A stretch of DNA of 64,000 bases from Cyclaneusma minus (Eukaryota; Ascomycota; Leotiomycetes; Marthamycetales; Marthamycetaceae): contig JAKZHN010000003.1 of assembly GCA_037179335.1 (NCBI GenBank), forward strand, positions 1,178,001 to 1,242,000. Reading direction: 5' to 3'. Under the pieces are notes generated by a model. The model was not told the DNA's origin. It did no database searches and saw only the letters and a program-made list of their open reading frames with translations. The translations under genes and the position numbers were made by a program. Below, piece after piece: positions 21,786 through 33,144 of this stretch (position 1 is the first letter of the stretch; every line of letters starts with the position of its first letter).

Positions 21786-23579
21786 ATGGCTCACCAAGCA
21801 GCCCCCCTCACGGACTGTAAGATCAAAGTCCGAAAGTACGTCCTCGTGGCAAATCCATCCTGCTGGCCCCGTGAAAGCCCCCGAATCGTAGTTCAATCTC
21901 CTGTGCTCTCCCTTCCCAAGACACCAACCCTCATACCCGTCCGACGCTTCAATGGCAAGCAGGAGAATCTTGCCTGCTACATACCAAGCCAGGATATCGA
22001 GAAAGTTTCCAGTTCCATCTATGAGAAACAGCAAGTGAGCCAGGAGACCAAGTCTATCAACGCTCATGGTGTCGCCATCACCGATACACCTGAAGGCTCT
22101 GGATTTCAGTACAAGCGCAATGACCGATTCTGGCTGCTGATAGGCGACAACGATCACAATGATTGCAAGACCATCGCTCCCGTAGCGAACCTCCGCACCA
22201 TGGAGCAGGGTAGAATAGCCTTGGGAGATGTCGTCTGGTACCCTACGATGCGGAGCACGGCTGGAGAGCTGTGTACTCTTGGTGGTATGAAGAAGGAGAT
22301 TCAGATACACAAACAGTACAACAAGCAGCATTTTGGTTGGGTGTGCAAGCAGAAAACCACGGACTCTGCTGCCTTCGGAGATATCATGAATCTCCAAGAT
22401 TGCGTTGACCTGACTCCTGAAGAGAGTCGAGCAGCGTTCGCTGAACTTTTACGATGCAGGAGCAGAGGTGAAAACTTGCTGACGCCGCCCGTCACGCCGG
22501 TGAGACCTTCGACTGCCTTGCCCGGATCACAGGCCTCTCCCATCGTCGTGGATACTCCGAAGTCGTCGCGACCCAGCAGTCGGGATGATGCTCTGGCTGA
22601 TGTTCTGGGTCAGTTGATGAGGGCCAAGGAAGATGCGACGAAGGACAGGAATGGCCCTAACAAGAAGGCTTTCGAGCCGGCCATCAGTCTGCTTGGGCCG
22701 GTGAGCAGTGATCCGACATTGATCATGGATGCGAAAAGGATGGAAGCACGTTTGAAAGCACACGGCGAGCGTGCTCAAGACAATGCTTACGATCAATATT
22801 ACAGACACATGGTCAGACACTCTGTTTCCCCTTCCACCCAGCCTCACTCATCACTAAAATCGTCGACCTCTGCTCCTCTCTCCTGCCCCTTCTCACTCAC
22901 ATCCCAATACCAAGCAAGCCCCAGATCTGCTCCCCACGGCTAACCTCTTCAACAGTATTCCGAAACCTGCGCCTCCAAAAACCCAGCGTGTCCCTACTCC
23001 CTCCTCCACCCCAACCCCCATCGTCAACCCCGCACACACTTCCACTTACCCGCCTCAAACTGCACACTCTCTGCCGCATCATCCCCCCAAACCCTCTTCT
23101 CTTCATCTCAAACTGCTTCCACAAACCCATCCGCCCCCCACGCCTCACACCAACACTGCATTTCCCGCCTTCCATACCCATCCCCCAATGGCAGTGGCAG
23201 TGCATGTCTCCTCGCCTCCCTCCCTTCCACTCACGCCACCCACACATGCTGCATCTGGCCTTCCCCCCTAGTCCACCAAGCTGCTACATCCTTCGCGAAC
23301 ACCGATCTCGCTAGGTCCTTGAGATCACAACAAGAAGAAGGAAAAATTGCTGGGGAAAGCGCGGTAGAGAGAAGTGTTAGGGAGTCGAGGGAATATGGTC
23401 TGGGCATGGTGGATAAGAGTGCGTTGGTGTTTGTGGCGGATGGGAAGTTTGATGAGGAGGAGATGAGGAAGGCTATTGAGGGGGAAAAGGAGGTGCTTGG
23501 GGAGGAGGGGTGGATGAGGGAGTTTGTGGTGTTGCCTGGTGAGGAGAGTGTTGTGAGGAAGAATTTTGGGAGTGGGTAG
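21786..23579 (+). CDS. Hypothetical protein, about 549 residues (two exons)
   Basis: I do not recognise a family. Exon 1 (21786-22811) encodes a probably folded N-terminal region with aromatic-rich segments such as YKRNDRFWLLIGDND and GDVVWYPTMRS. A Pro/Ser-rich linker follows. A 144-nt intron (22812-22955) is proposed because it removes the TAA at 22941 and joins a second long frame (22956-23579). That frame is Ser/Pro/His-rich, then charged and helical, ending LPGEESVVRKNFGSG. The donor GTCAGA is weak, so the alternative is a 385-residue protein ending at 22943. No signal peptide is seen. Confidence 0.55.
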
Positions 23580-24306
23580 ATGGCGGTGGGAAGGAGTTGG
23601 TGCATGGCATGGATTAGAGTGATGGGTTTAGGAGGGGTGCAAAACTGGAGGCCTTGTTGCGACTCTAGAGGTGCTGCTTCTTGAAATTCTGGGTTGAGAT
23701 AATGTTTAATGCTTATGAGTAACGAAATATACTTGATTTGGCTGTTAGCCGGCTCGTCTGTGATGGCAAGCAAACCAAGTGATTCCTGAGACTTGCCGGT
23801 GTTGTTCCATTGTCTCAAGTAAGGTCACTAATTTCCCATTCATCTTCAGAAGGGCCAAGGAGCTTGCTAGAACTACCCCGAGTACTTGAGAATATTTCAA
23901 GTCATCAGGAATATCCATGGCGATCAGGGATCAAGCGAATCACTAGGAATGAAGATGGCTCTGGCCACAGGTTACTGAGCAGTCAACAAATCAGAGCCTA
24001 GAGGAATGTCCCAAACCACAGTACAAGTTATATGTTTACAAGTCACAGGTCATAGTCAGGCAAAGTCACGAGGTCACAAGATGGTCGAGGCAAGTTTGAT
24101 CTGAAAGTGTGCATTTGATTGATCGGATACTAGCTAGTCAAGTCCCAAACTCCAGGAACACCACCGAAACCAGCGAGTCATCAATCGTTATGCATCAAGA
24201 TCATGAAGGCGCACCAAGGAAATGAGTGAATGAGTGTGTGTGCGGGCGTGACCGAAATCAGAACAAACCGCAACCATGAAACGAAGTGTGATCAGACCAC
24301 AACCGC
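23580..24306. other. Intergenic, convergent 3' ends with short minisatellite
   Basis: This is a 727-bp gap between convergent genes. It contains about three to four copies of a 19-bp repeat at 23890-23965 (separate entry). Nothing else is seen. Confidence 0.5.
23890..23965 (+). repeat. 19-bp degenerate minisatellite, short copy
   Basis: Consecutive 19-mers begin GAATAT or a close variant and share the pattern GAATAT(T/C)(T/C)...GTCATCAG. The repeats are imperfect. The same consensus recurs in the longer array at 37,808-37,965, where it also follows the stop of a plus-strand gene. Confidence 0.6.
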
Positions 24307-26487
24307 CTAGATACCCGTAGGGATCCGGACCGACTCAGTGGTGGTGGAGGCACCAACATCAGTGAAGCTGATGAAGGTTCGCTCCGACATCACGGTGGTC
24401 TCGCCGTCAAGGACCTCGGTCGTGTAGGCAGTTGGGGTGCCAGTGATCGTAGGGAGATCAAACGACTCGGGCTTGCTCGACTCAGAAACGACACCAGTTG
24501 GTGCGGCAATCGAGATGTAGGTGTGGACGGTGTAGTCCACAGTTGTAAGGCCGCCAGATCCATCAGGGTAAACGAATGTCTCAACTGAGCCGGCCGTGGG
24601 GTGAGGCTCATCAGTGACCGAGCGGTGCTGGGTGAACCAGCCGGATGGCTTGGTGTGGTAGGTCAGAGACTCAGGGACGTCGAAGCTAATGAAGGTTCGC
24701 TGTGACATCACAGTGGTCTCACCGTCAAGGACCTCGGTCGTGTAGGCAGTCGGTGTACCAGTGATGGTCGGGAGCGAGAACAACTCAGGGGACATGGTCG
24801 AAGTAGGCTCCACAAAGGACTCAGTGGGAGCTGGGACAGAGATGTAGGTGTGGACTGTGTAAAGCACAGGGGTCATGCCGCCAGATCCATCAGGGAAGCC
24901 AATCGTCTCAACTGAGCCAGCCGTGGGCTGAGGTCCATCGGTGGTAGTTTGGTGGTGGGTGAACCATCCGGAAGGCTTGGTGTGGTAGGTCAATGAGCCA
25001 GTCGAGAGGTGCTGCTTGAACCAGCCGGATGGCTTGTTGTGTACGATGGGACCACAGTCAGAACCATCGAGGGCGCAGAACTCAACACGGGCTTCAAGAG
25101 ACTCAGGGCAGGGTCCACAGAATGGAGCGCCGCACCAGAATGGATCACAATCAGCGCTGGACTCGGAAGCATCATCACCACGGGCCTTGTTGACGTTCGG
25201 GCCACCGAAGGGCATTGTGATAGTACCTTCACAGTCGCCATCGAGTGGGCAAGGCTTGGCACGAGCTTCGATGGTAGTCTCAGATGAAGGGCAAGGTCCA
25301 CAGAAAGGAGCACCACACCAGTACGGGTCGCAGGTGATGGACTCTTCGGAAGTGACTTCGCGGGCGTTGTTGATGTGTGCGCCGCCACCGGTGCAGGGAG
25401 GACAGAACGGAGCGCCGCACCAGGTGGGGTTACAGGCGCGACCTTCAAGCTGAGCGGCAGTCTCTTCATGGACGAGGAGAGAGTCGAGATCATGAACATC
25501 GCCACGGGCCTTGTTGATGTGGCCACCACTGCCAGAGCAGGGAGGGCAGAACGGAGCGCCGCACCAGGTGGGGTTGCAAGCTCGGTTCTCGAGCTGGGCG
25601 GCGGCGACTTCACGATCTTTGAAGTACGACATCAATGAGCGGTGCGCAAGATCTTCGGCGAGAACGGTGTCGGAGTTGCGAGTCGACTGGAAGAAAGAAG
25701 TGTTAGCAAGTGTTGGGCCAGGACGCTGGGATGGAGAGAGAGGATTCAGGAAGACTTACCAGAAGGCCAGTGAAGGAGTTGTTGAGACCAGACTCGGTGG
25801 GGTCACGGCTGCTGGGGTCCCAGTAGCCCGGGCAGCTCTTGTAAATGTCGTCCGCTAAAGCAAAGATGGAGTCAGCATATGGATAGCCATGAGGTAGAGA
25901 TGCAATCAGCACTGAATGTGATTAGGCTTGCATCAGGGAGTGCAGGTAGTACATACGGTCAACAGCGTTGTTCTGGACACACACGAGCCACTGATCACAT
26001 GTCTGGCCAGACGAGCCACAACCAGAGCAAGCAGGAGGACAGATCACACACTGGTCCACCACAATCTGACGCTCAGTCTGTGAGAAGTTAGCACCGAAGG
26101 AGGAGAGTATGGAGCTCAGTGAGCAACTTACAATGACGGAGACATCGCGCTTGATGTTGAGCTGCTCGAAGCCGCAGTCGGAGGCGTCCTTGTCGACGTT
26201 CTCGATGATGCATTCGATGATCTCGAACGAGGAAAACTGGCCGTTGGTGCAGAAACCACAATCAAGAGGGCAGATGGTGCAGACACCGACGGAGCTGTTA
26301 CCAGCGGACTGTGAAGACTGAGGCGTTAGCATTGATCCGTGATGGTTGGACTAGGACGGGACTTGAGGAATAAACATACCGAAGAGGATTCAACAACGGA
26401 GAGAGCGGAAGAGACGGGAGTGCCGAGAACGAGTCCCAGCATGGCAAAGAGGACCATCACAAGGAAGGCCATGGTAGGGTTGCGCAT
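24307..26487 (-). CDS. Secreted protein with four CxPxWCGAPFCxPC modules
   Basis: I do not recognise a described family. Exons are 26487-26380, 26308-26132, 26077-25957, 25854-25760 and 25686-24307, joining to 626 residues. The chosen Met starts a signal peptide (MRNPTMAFLVMVLFAMLGLV). Early exons carry two C-x2-C-P-x2-C-x2-C clusters (CTICPLDCGFC and CVICPPACSGC). Four modules C-[N/D]-P-x-W-C-G-A-P-F-C-x-P-C follow at about residues 204, 251, 286 and 347. They are separated by linkers with HINKARGD-like sequence and two CPLDGDC/CALDGSDC pieces. The C-terminal half has three KPSGWF segments and two repeats of about 106 residues, Thr/Ser/Pro-rich. The frame also extends upstream to 26613, so an alternative N-terminus exists. 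Disulfide-rich extracellular function is inferred only from composition. Confidence 0.85.
24350..24990 (-). repeat. Two 318-nt (106-residue) tandem repeats inside the Cys-module gene
   Basis: The two units are offset by 318 nt (for example the aligned segments at 24,367 and 24,685). Each encodes a KPSGWF start, a PDGSGG turn, TVHTYIS and TGTPTAYTTEVLDGETTVMS. Conservation at DNA level, including a 25-nt identical block, suggests recent duplication or homogenisation. Confidence 0.8.
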
Positions 26488-28436
26488 TGTGGCGCGCGGA
26501 GGTGAGAGGACTGTTCGGAAAGTTAGCCACCAAATGTACACGAGCAGCCCGATCAGCACCAGGAGGTACATCACTACCATCCGGGTTACCGCAAGAGCTG
26601 GTGGAGGAGGCATTGTGTGGGGATGGGGTAGTCTGAGTTGATGTGGTGGTCGAGTTGTGTCAAGGTTGTGTCAAGGTTGAAGGCCAAACTCCAAGCTCTA
26701 GCCATCGCAGCCATGGAATAGGCGCGCCGAGAGAGTAGAGCTGATCAGCTCCGGACAGACTGCGGATCGTGAACACTTGTCACGATCCAAGACTGACCAG
26801 ATGGGCCAGAAGACCAGACCGGGAGGACTGCGCAGGCTGCAGGAGGACCGCGCAGACTGCAGGAGGGCTGCGCAGACTGCGGAGAGACTGCGGAGGATGA
26901 AGAGGGAACTTACAAGTTTGGGTGTCGAAGGAGTGTGGGTGTAGTGAACGCAAGTCTTGATTCGAGGATATCGGATCAAGAACGCGGGCGGAGATGGAAA
27001 AGAAAGAAAGAGGGAAGAGGTTGGAGGACGATCCGGAGTTGTTTTAAGCCTATTCTCCTCCGCAGACACGGCAAGCGACCGCTAGCGAATGCTAGTGCGG
27101 ATTTGAGGCGAGCAAGATTTGCTGAGACCGGCTGCGGTCATGGAAGAATTTCCAGCCGGGCTTGAGGCGGCAGAGGCGAGGCAGGATACAGATCTGATTG
27201 GCTGGCGAGGAGAGATGTTCAGGAGGCCCAGCTCCGACTGATAGCCTTGGATGTTGTCTACCCTAGTATCAGGAAATTATTGAGTCTGAAGAATGGCTGG
27301 ATATATCTATTTCTTGGACATTACGTCCTTTAGGAGCTCCAGGATGGGGGAAGATGTCTTATGAACTGCCCAAGTTGGATCTCAGGGACAACTCCGCCGC
27401 TGTTCACAGATATCCTGGGCCTACAACAGCTCCATCAAGACAGGGGAGATAGCGTGAACAGTCCAGGGATAGACTCCTCCTGCCCCCAATGATGAAAGTA
27501 GTTCACGAGAGTGTTCAAACAGACGAGTTGCTGGTCGACATGGATATCTCTCTCCTTTTAACCACCTAGGGCGGCAGCTGCCATCACAAGACAGTGTCAG
27601 AATGAGGAAGCTCTAGGCAGGATTCTCCCATAGGCAAGCATCAAAGAAGCCCATGAGAGTGTTTAAACAGATGAGGGGTCGTCCAGCGTGGATCATTTCT
27701 CCTGTTGCGCGCTGGGCCGACAGCAGTCCCTCAGAAGACAGTGGCAGGATGAGGACAGTCTAGACAGACTTCTCCCACAAGCAAGCATCAAACCAGTCCA
27801 CAAGAGTGCTCAAACAGATGAGATGCCGTTCAGTATAGCCCAACTCCCTCCATTTTCCCTTCCTGGACGAGAGCGGCGATCACAAGACAGCAGACAGGAT
27901 GAGGACAGTCTGGACCTGATCCCCGCTGTTCTTCAGTATGGAGAGCAACAACAGCAACAGCAGCATTCAAACAGATCACATGTGGTTCAAGGTGATCATA
28001 TATTCGAGAGAGTATATACAGCTAACAGGCCAGACGCAACCCTCTCAGAAACCGCCCAGGTTCACACCAAGCAGCTTTCCTTGTGCTGCGCACCCAGGGA
28101 ATCTCCATCATTGACATGAACAAAGGCAACGCGACTGACTGCTTTCTTAAGGGCATAACGACTGTCCTGTACAAACAACGCCTCCAAAAATCCCACAGTT
28201 TCCCGCCCTGAGCACGCACAAGTCCACATCCTACAATCGCGTCGAAAACGCAAACACGCATACACTACACAAGCATCACGAGCCGTGCGCAAACTACGAC
28301 GTGTCTGACCACATACCAATGGACGCAAAGAAACCACACAAGACTCCGGTCGACTCAAGCCACCGAAGTTGGCGCCGGCACAATTTGCGAGATTCGAATT
28401 GTCTTGGTACTGCTGTACCGAGTGCTTGCTACCGTC
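26488..28436. other. Intergenic with decayed repeats
   Basis: These 1.95 kb lie upstream of the Cys-module gene. The proximal part (to about 27.2 kb) is the likely promoter and includes short repeats of a CGCAGACTGCAGGAGG type at about 26,825-26,895. The distal part holds four degenerate units of about 147 bp (separate entry). Confidence 0.5.
27380..27980 (+). repeat. Four degenerate units of about 147 bp
   Basis: The units end at about 27,527, 27,675, 27,822 and 27,980 with a shared block resembling GAGTGTTCAAACAGATGAG. Before it lies a block resembling CAGGATGAGGACAGTCT. The last two units are open in one frame (27688-28119) and both encode DEDSLD, while an earlier unit has TAG in that frame. 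This suggests a decayed 49-codon repeat gene. Confidence 0.7.
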
Positions 28437-30035
28437 CTATACAAACATGCCCGTCAGCAAATACACACAGAGGAGGATACAAATATGGGAAACATACGAG
28501 TTGAGCGGTGCTGAGCTCATGCTTGGAGCTACCGAGAGTGTTGACGTTCGGACCCGCTGGGTAGAGGGGGCAATGTTCACGACCACGACAGTGGTTGACG
28601 TCATGAATGTTGTGCTTGGTAGGGTGCTGGTCTTCTCTGAAGACGCTGAGCTCGAGCTCTGGCTGCTGGAAGATGAGGAAGATGCTGTGATGCTGAGGGA
28701 AGTTGAGGGGATTGAGGATGCGGTACTACTGCTCGTCATTGGGATGGCGCTGCTGATACTTGTTTCTTCCTCAAAAGCTCCGATACCCATGGCCGTCACC
28801 CAGGTGACAGCGTTTCCCTGGGCGCTCTTGAGTCTCTCCCTCCCAGCTGCTATGGGGCCTGGAGCTATGGGATGGGAGAACTGCGACTGAACTGCTTTCG
28901 AGGTGGACGAAGATGATGAGGATGGCTGAGTTGACTCCACAGGGCCTGTGACTGAACTTGATGCTGACGTTTCCAGCGTACTCGACATTGCAGTAGCAGA
29001 ACTCTTCGGCTTATTGAAGAATGGCAGATGCAGATCAATGGGCGCTGCTTTCTTAGAAGTCGATTCAGCTGTACTGGATGGCGAAAGTGAGGTCGCGGTC
29101 GCTTTGGCTAGGTCTTTAGGTCGTTGCATGAACGGTGCATGTGGAGTAAGTAGTCCTGACCCCTGACTGCTTGTTACAGCTTGCTCGGATGCTGCTGATA
29201 GTGGTAATGGTGAGACAATCATAGTGACGATTTTGACAACGCCCGGGAACTGAGATGTTGGGCTGGCATATGTGGCTGTCGACGTTACTTGTACTGGAGT
29301 TGAGAAGACGACATCTCCCTTTGGAAATCGGACTGATGAGGCTGATCCGAAGACAACTACAACGGGCTAGACTATGTCAGAGAATTGCTTGATGGCCAGG
29401 TGGAAACAACACAAACTTACGTATGAGAACGACTGGGACATGCTGAACACACTTGTCGTGGTAGTTGGGACATATGAGGTCTGAACCATCCACCTCTGAT
29501 GTATCGCCGTACAATCCTGTTGAGAACCATCCTGTCCCAGCGAACAACTCGAAATCGTCACATCCTGTGGATCATTCGCTGCAACGTCCTGCCACGGAGC
29601 AACATAATATGTCGCCATGCTTTGCAGATAAGTCGAATAACCCCCCTGCGGACATCCTTCCATCGCAGTAGGAAGAGGAGAGCTCGTCATTGAGTAACTC
29701 GTAGTACTCGAGAAGGTGATGTTAGAATCGCATGCTGTCACCGTGACAGCTGAGAAGAAGCCTGTGAGAACTGTCGAGCATGCCGAGGTCGTTGGTGTTG
29801 CGAAGATCGTGGAACATGGTGATCCTGATCCGGAGACGTCGCAGACTTGATATGTGGAGGTTCCTGTCTGTTGGGTGCTTGGTGGAGAAGTACCACTTGG
29901 ATAGGAACTTGATGTCGTGGTATTTCCTTTCATGAGGTTTTTGAAATGCCAACGATCCATATAGCTGGCTCGACTTAGGGAGAAGGCTGAGAATAGGATG
30001 AGCACAGAGCTTCGATAGTCTTGAACGATCTTCAT
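28437..30035 (-). CDS. Secreted Ser/Thr-rich protein with GPI-type tail
   Basis: The product has 514 residues from exons 30035-29421 and 29366-28437, with a 54-nt intron. It has a hydrophobic N-terminal signal (VLILFSAFSLSRAS). A Cys-containing domain of about 180 residues follows, with QVCDVSG, CDSNITFSSTTSYS, YYVAPWQDVAANDP and CTAIHQRWMVQTSYV. Then come a long Ser/Thr-rich stalk with poly-Ser tracts and a C-terminal hydrophobic tail (VSHICILLCVYLLTGMFV) fitting a GPI-attachment signal. It is probably cell-wall or plasma-membrane anchored. The Cys domain recurs in fungal secretomes as far as I know, but I know no function for it. Confidence 0.82.
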
Positions 30036-30755
30036 ATTGACTCTAAGTTCGACACTGCAGCGAACGTGATTTGGGTGAAACTGAGGACAAAAAAACTCTG
30101 CATAGCATCTTGACTGAACATGATGGCGAGAGAGGTTTTCTTATTGTTGCAAGCAAGTCAAAACATCCTCCTAGATCCTCCCGGCGGGCGCTTCCAGGCG
30201 GTAAAGATATGGAGGAGTTTGAGTCTATTCGGGTATCCCTTGACCCGCTGGTTGGGCCTCTTGGGGTCACGATGTTGGGCTCTGGAATGTGTATGGCGCA
30301 CTCGTGCCACGAGGCTTTTCTCGACCGCCGTCGGCCCAGACCGTCTCATTGGGCTGCATTCTGAAACAGTCACACATCCCTTCCAGAAAGTCTTTAGGGG
30401 TTCAGCTCACTGGGAGTAAGGAGATGTCTTGGTTTTCTCGTGAGTCGTCGGTGGTGTTTCTGTTCTTCTGCACGGCGAGCTCCTTTTGCCTCTCCTGACC
30501 ACACTTTCTAGGTATCGCTGCACTACTGTTGCGATAATAACCAGCAGTTATGTTCACTATTCAATTCAGTTCAAGTAAATTATATCCACTCGATTTCTTT
30601 GATTCTTGGAAACCCGATTTCTGGGATCCAAATGCCCTTGTAGGTAACATCAATTGACAGCAATAACAAAATGCCAACCCAAAGATATAACATAAGTCGC
30701 AAGCGTTATAATCAACCGTCCCACTTGACCTCAGCCCCCTGAACCTCCTCTCCAC
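30036..30755. other. Intergenic
   Basis: These 720 bp lie between two minus-strand genes. They contain the promoter of the Ser/Thr-rich gene. Short frames only. Confidence 0.4.
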
Positions 30756-31136
30756 TTAACAAGGAAACTGCTGCTGATGGGCCCACATCTTTCCATTATC
30801 CCAAATCCAGGCACCTTGTCCGAAGTGACCGGCGTGAGCACCGTACCAGATTTGTTGATCCGGAATATTAAGAACAATGGTATGCTTCAATTGCGAATCG
30901 ATGCAAATAGCGGGCCGGCCAAGGTATGGGTCTTCGCAACTGCGGCCAGCTGCCTGACCGCTGATTTTGTTGCAGTTGTTGTCGTAGACTTGGAAGTACC
31001 GTCGGCCATGGTCCTTGACTTCGGCGATAGTGCATTGGCCTGACTGGTGATTGTTGCAGAAGTAGCTTGCGGGTGCCGCTTGTGCGAGGCCGGTGAGACC
31101 TACGAGGCCGAGGAAGAGAGTGGATAGTTGGACCAT
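30756..31136 (-). CDS. Small secreted cysteine-rich protein, 126 residues
   Basis: The frame extends upstream, but the ATG at 31136 starts a clear signal peptide (MVQLSTLFLGLVGLTGLAQA) with a likely cut before APASYFC. The mature part of about 106 residues has six Cys (27, 35, 55, 67, 78 and 126), enough for three disulfides. It is rich in aromatic residues near the end (IWYGAHAGHFGQGAWIWDNG). I do not recognise a family. Size and composition match the small secreted, effector-like class of fungi. It is divergent from the 2OG-Fe(II) oxygenase gene. Confidence 0.85.
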   Translation of the reverse strand: MVQLSTLFLGLVGLTGLAQAAPASYFCNNHQSGQCTIAEVKDHGRRYFQVYDNNCNKISGQAAGRSCEDPYLGRPAICIDSQLKHTIVLNIPDQQIWYGAHAGHFGQGAWIWDNGKMWAHQQQFPC

Positions 31137-31878
31137 TTTGATAGATAAGGAGGGACTTGTAGAAATGTGTTTATAACGTGCTAAGTGAGTGATGGTGAGT
31201 TGTGTAGCGTAACTAAGATTCAAGTGACTTGTCTCAAGCCTAGGTAGTAGGTGAACTCCGGATTTTAATGAGGGGAAGCCGGGCTTATAACTTGTTAAGA
31301 CGTAAATCGTACAATAGCTAGCAGTCTTCATTGTAGAGAGTTCCCGAGGTGGGATCTGTCGACAAGACAATAGCAAGCACTCCATATTGTTAAAGAAACG
31401 GGCGAATGATATCGTGTCTAAGAAAAGTTTGGGTATGTGCTCAGCCTCCATGCTTAGAAGCGTCCAAGTGCTACTCTGCGCCAAAACAAAGGCCAAAAGC
31501 ACAAAGGGGTTTTTCTTTCGAGGGTCACAAGCAGGGGACAGTGCAAAAGAAAGAGAGAGGAAGACTGGAGGGTAAAGAGTGGGAGTCGCCTCTCGATGAG
31601 TGGAGGAAAGACTGGAGAACGACTGCCCGTTGACCTAGGGAGGTTAGGAGGCAAAATCCGTGATCCTTGCTGACTAATGACTGGCCAATGAGAGGGCTCC
31701 AATTCCTGCTCGATCGTGCTGACTCATCACCTCCGATATATTCCCGACATCTCAGTTCCAGGCTCCAGCTCTCCTCACAGCTACAAGATACTTGAAACAT
31801 CTTGCCTCAATTCAAATTGCAATAGTTATCGATTCGTCTAGACACCTGTTCTTCATCTACAAATTTGCACTTCCCAGG
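31137..31878. promoter_or_regulatory. Divergent promoter region
   Basis: These 742 bp separate the divergent starts of the small secreted protein and the 2OG-Fe(II) oxygenase. No specific motif is assigned. Confidence 0.4.
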
Positions 31879-33144
31879 ATGCCGGCCCCGAAGCATTCCA
31901 AGTCCAAAGCCACGGCAGCGGCGCCTCCCAGAACCAAGGGCGGCCGCACCACTGAAGAACCCTCCCAGCCCCCCAACTGGCCGCCGTTCAAACCCCTGGT
32001 ACCACCATCCGACCTCTCCCTCACCAGTCTCGTCCCCGACCACATCGTTCTGATCCGAAACTTCTGGACCTCCACACTATGTTCCAGATATGTGACGTTC
32101 CTGCGCACTCTGCCATTGGTCACCACTCCTGGAGTGCCGAAGAAAGGCGACGCCCTGAGAGTCAACGATCGCTTTATGATAATGGATCCCGCCTTTGCGA
32201 ACAGGCTGTGGATCGAGACCGGTCTCAGAGACTTGGTTTGTGGAAGTGGTGGAGATGAAGGCGAGGAGAGTATGACAGAGAAGGAGAGGCATGATTTGTG
32301 GTGAGTTTTTGGTGCTCCGATGCAATGCGAAACGTCGGATGGTAATGATGTGGAATATAGGGGCGGTGAGGTGGTTGGCCTCAATCCTGCAATTCGCATC
32401 TATCGCTACAGCAAGGGCCAGTACTTTGATCAGCACTGTAAGCATGCTTTGATTTTCTGTCTGCTCATTTCTTCTTGACGCCCACGTCCAGTCTTGTGTT
32501 TCCTTCGATAATGCGCAGCGCTCCGTCCTTTTGAACTTACTTCCATGCTCCCTCGACGTTGTTGGCTTTTCAATGTTAGGTAGTCTGTTTTGAGTGAGAC
32601 TTCTTTGCTGTCAATTAAGGAGTGTTCACGTGAGCGGGTCACACTTACGACAGTTGAGCTGCCAGCATGATCGGAGCATCTTCCCATATCGCAGACGAAC
32701 ATGGGAACAAAGCCATGAGCAAGTCTTCCGGAATAAATGTATCAAATCGTCCAATATCGAATCTTCCCGGCGGCTCAAGTCAAGGCGCAGGCTTCGAGTA
32801 ACCTCCATCCTACCTACAATAGACCCTAACCAATCTGTCTAGTCGACGAGTCAAACGTGTTGACGCTTCCAACATCCCCTCGACCAACGCCTGCAAAGAC
32901 CACTTGGACCCTTCTTCTCTACCTCACCTCGGCAGCCGAGGGTTGCAAAGGTGGTGAGACGGTATTCTACCCGGAAAACTTCACTGGTCGCAAATCACCA
33001 CTCACTGAGCCGCTTGCTGTGAGCTTGGAAACGGGGATGGTTCTGTTGCATAGACATGGCAACCAGTGCATGTTGCATGAAGGGCGAGAGGTGGTTGAAG
33101 GAGAGAAATGGATTATTCGGAGCGATCTCTGTGTGAAGAGATGA
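31879..33144 (+). CDS. 2-oxoglutarate/Fe(II)-dependent oxygenase (prolyl-4-hydroxylase-like)
   Basis: The product has 266 residues from exons 31879-32300, 32361-32437 and 32843-33144. It has the double-stranded beta-helix signatures of the prolyl-4-hydroxylase superfamily. These are YRYSKGQYFDQHFDES with the HxD iron ligands (formed across a splice junction), a GGETVFYPE segment, and the distal His followed by KWIIRSDLCV with the 2-oxoglutarate-binding Arg. The basic, Pro-rich N-terminus has no signal peptide, so a cytosolic or nuclear substrate is more likely than collagen-type targets. Intron 2 is 405 nt, several times longer than other introns here. The substrate is unknown. Confidence 0.88.

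Noticed and set aside
25254..25278. 55278-type stop removal by a tiny intron was considered for the HELAH gene (25-nt GTGGGC...GCAG at about 55,258-55,282)
   Set aside because: A 25-nt intron is far below the usual fungal minimum and would shift the frame, so the TAG remains unexplained by splicing.
24307..26487. Dikaritin (ustiloxin/phomopsin-type) RiPP precursor for the Cys-module protein
   Set aside because: Those precursors have KR sites and linked UstY-type and tyrosinase genes; neither is seen within the window. Only the looser idea of a multi-peptide precursor is kept.
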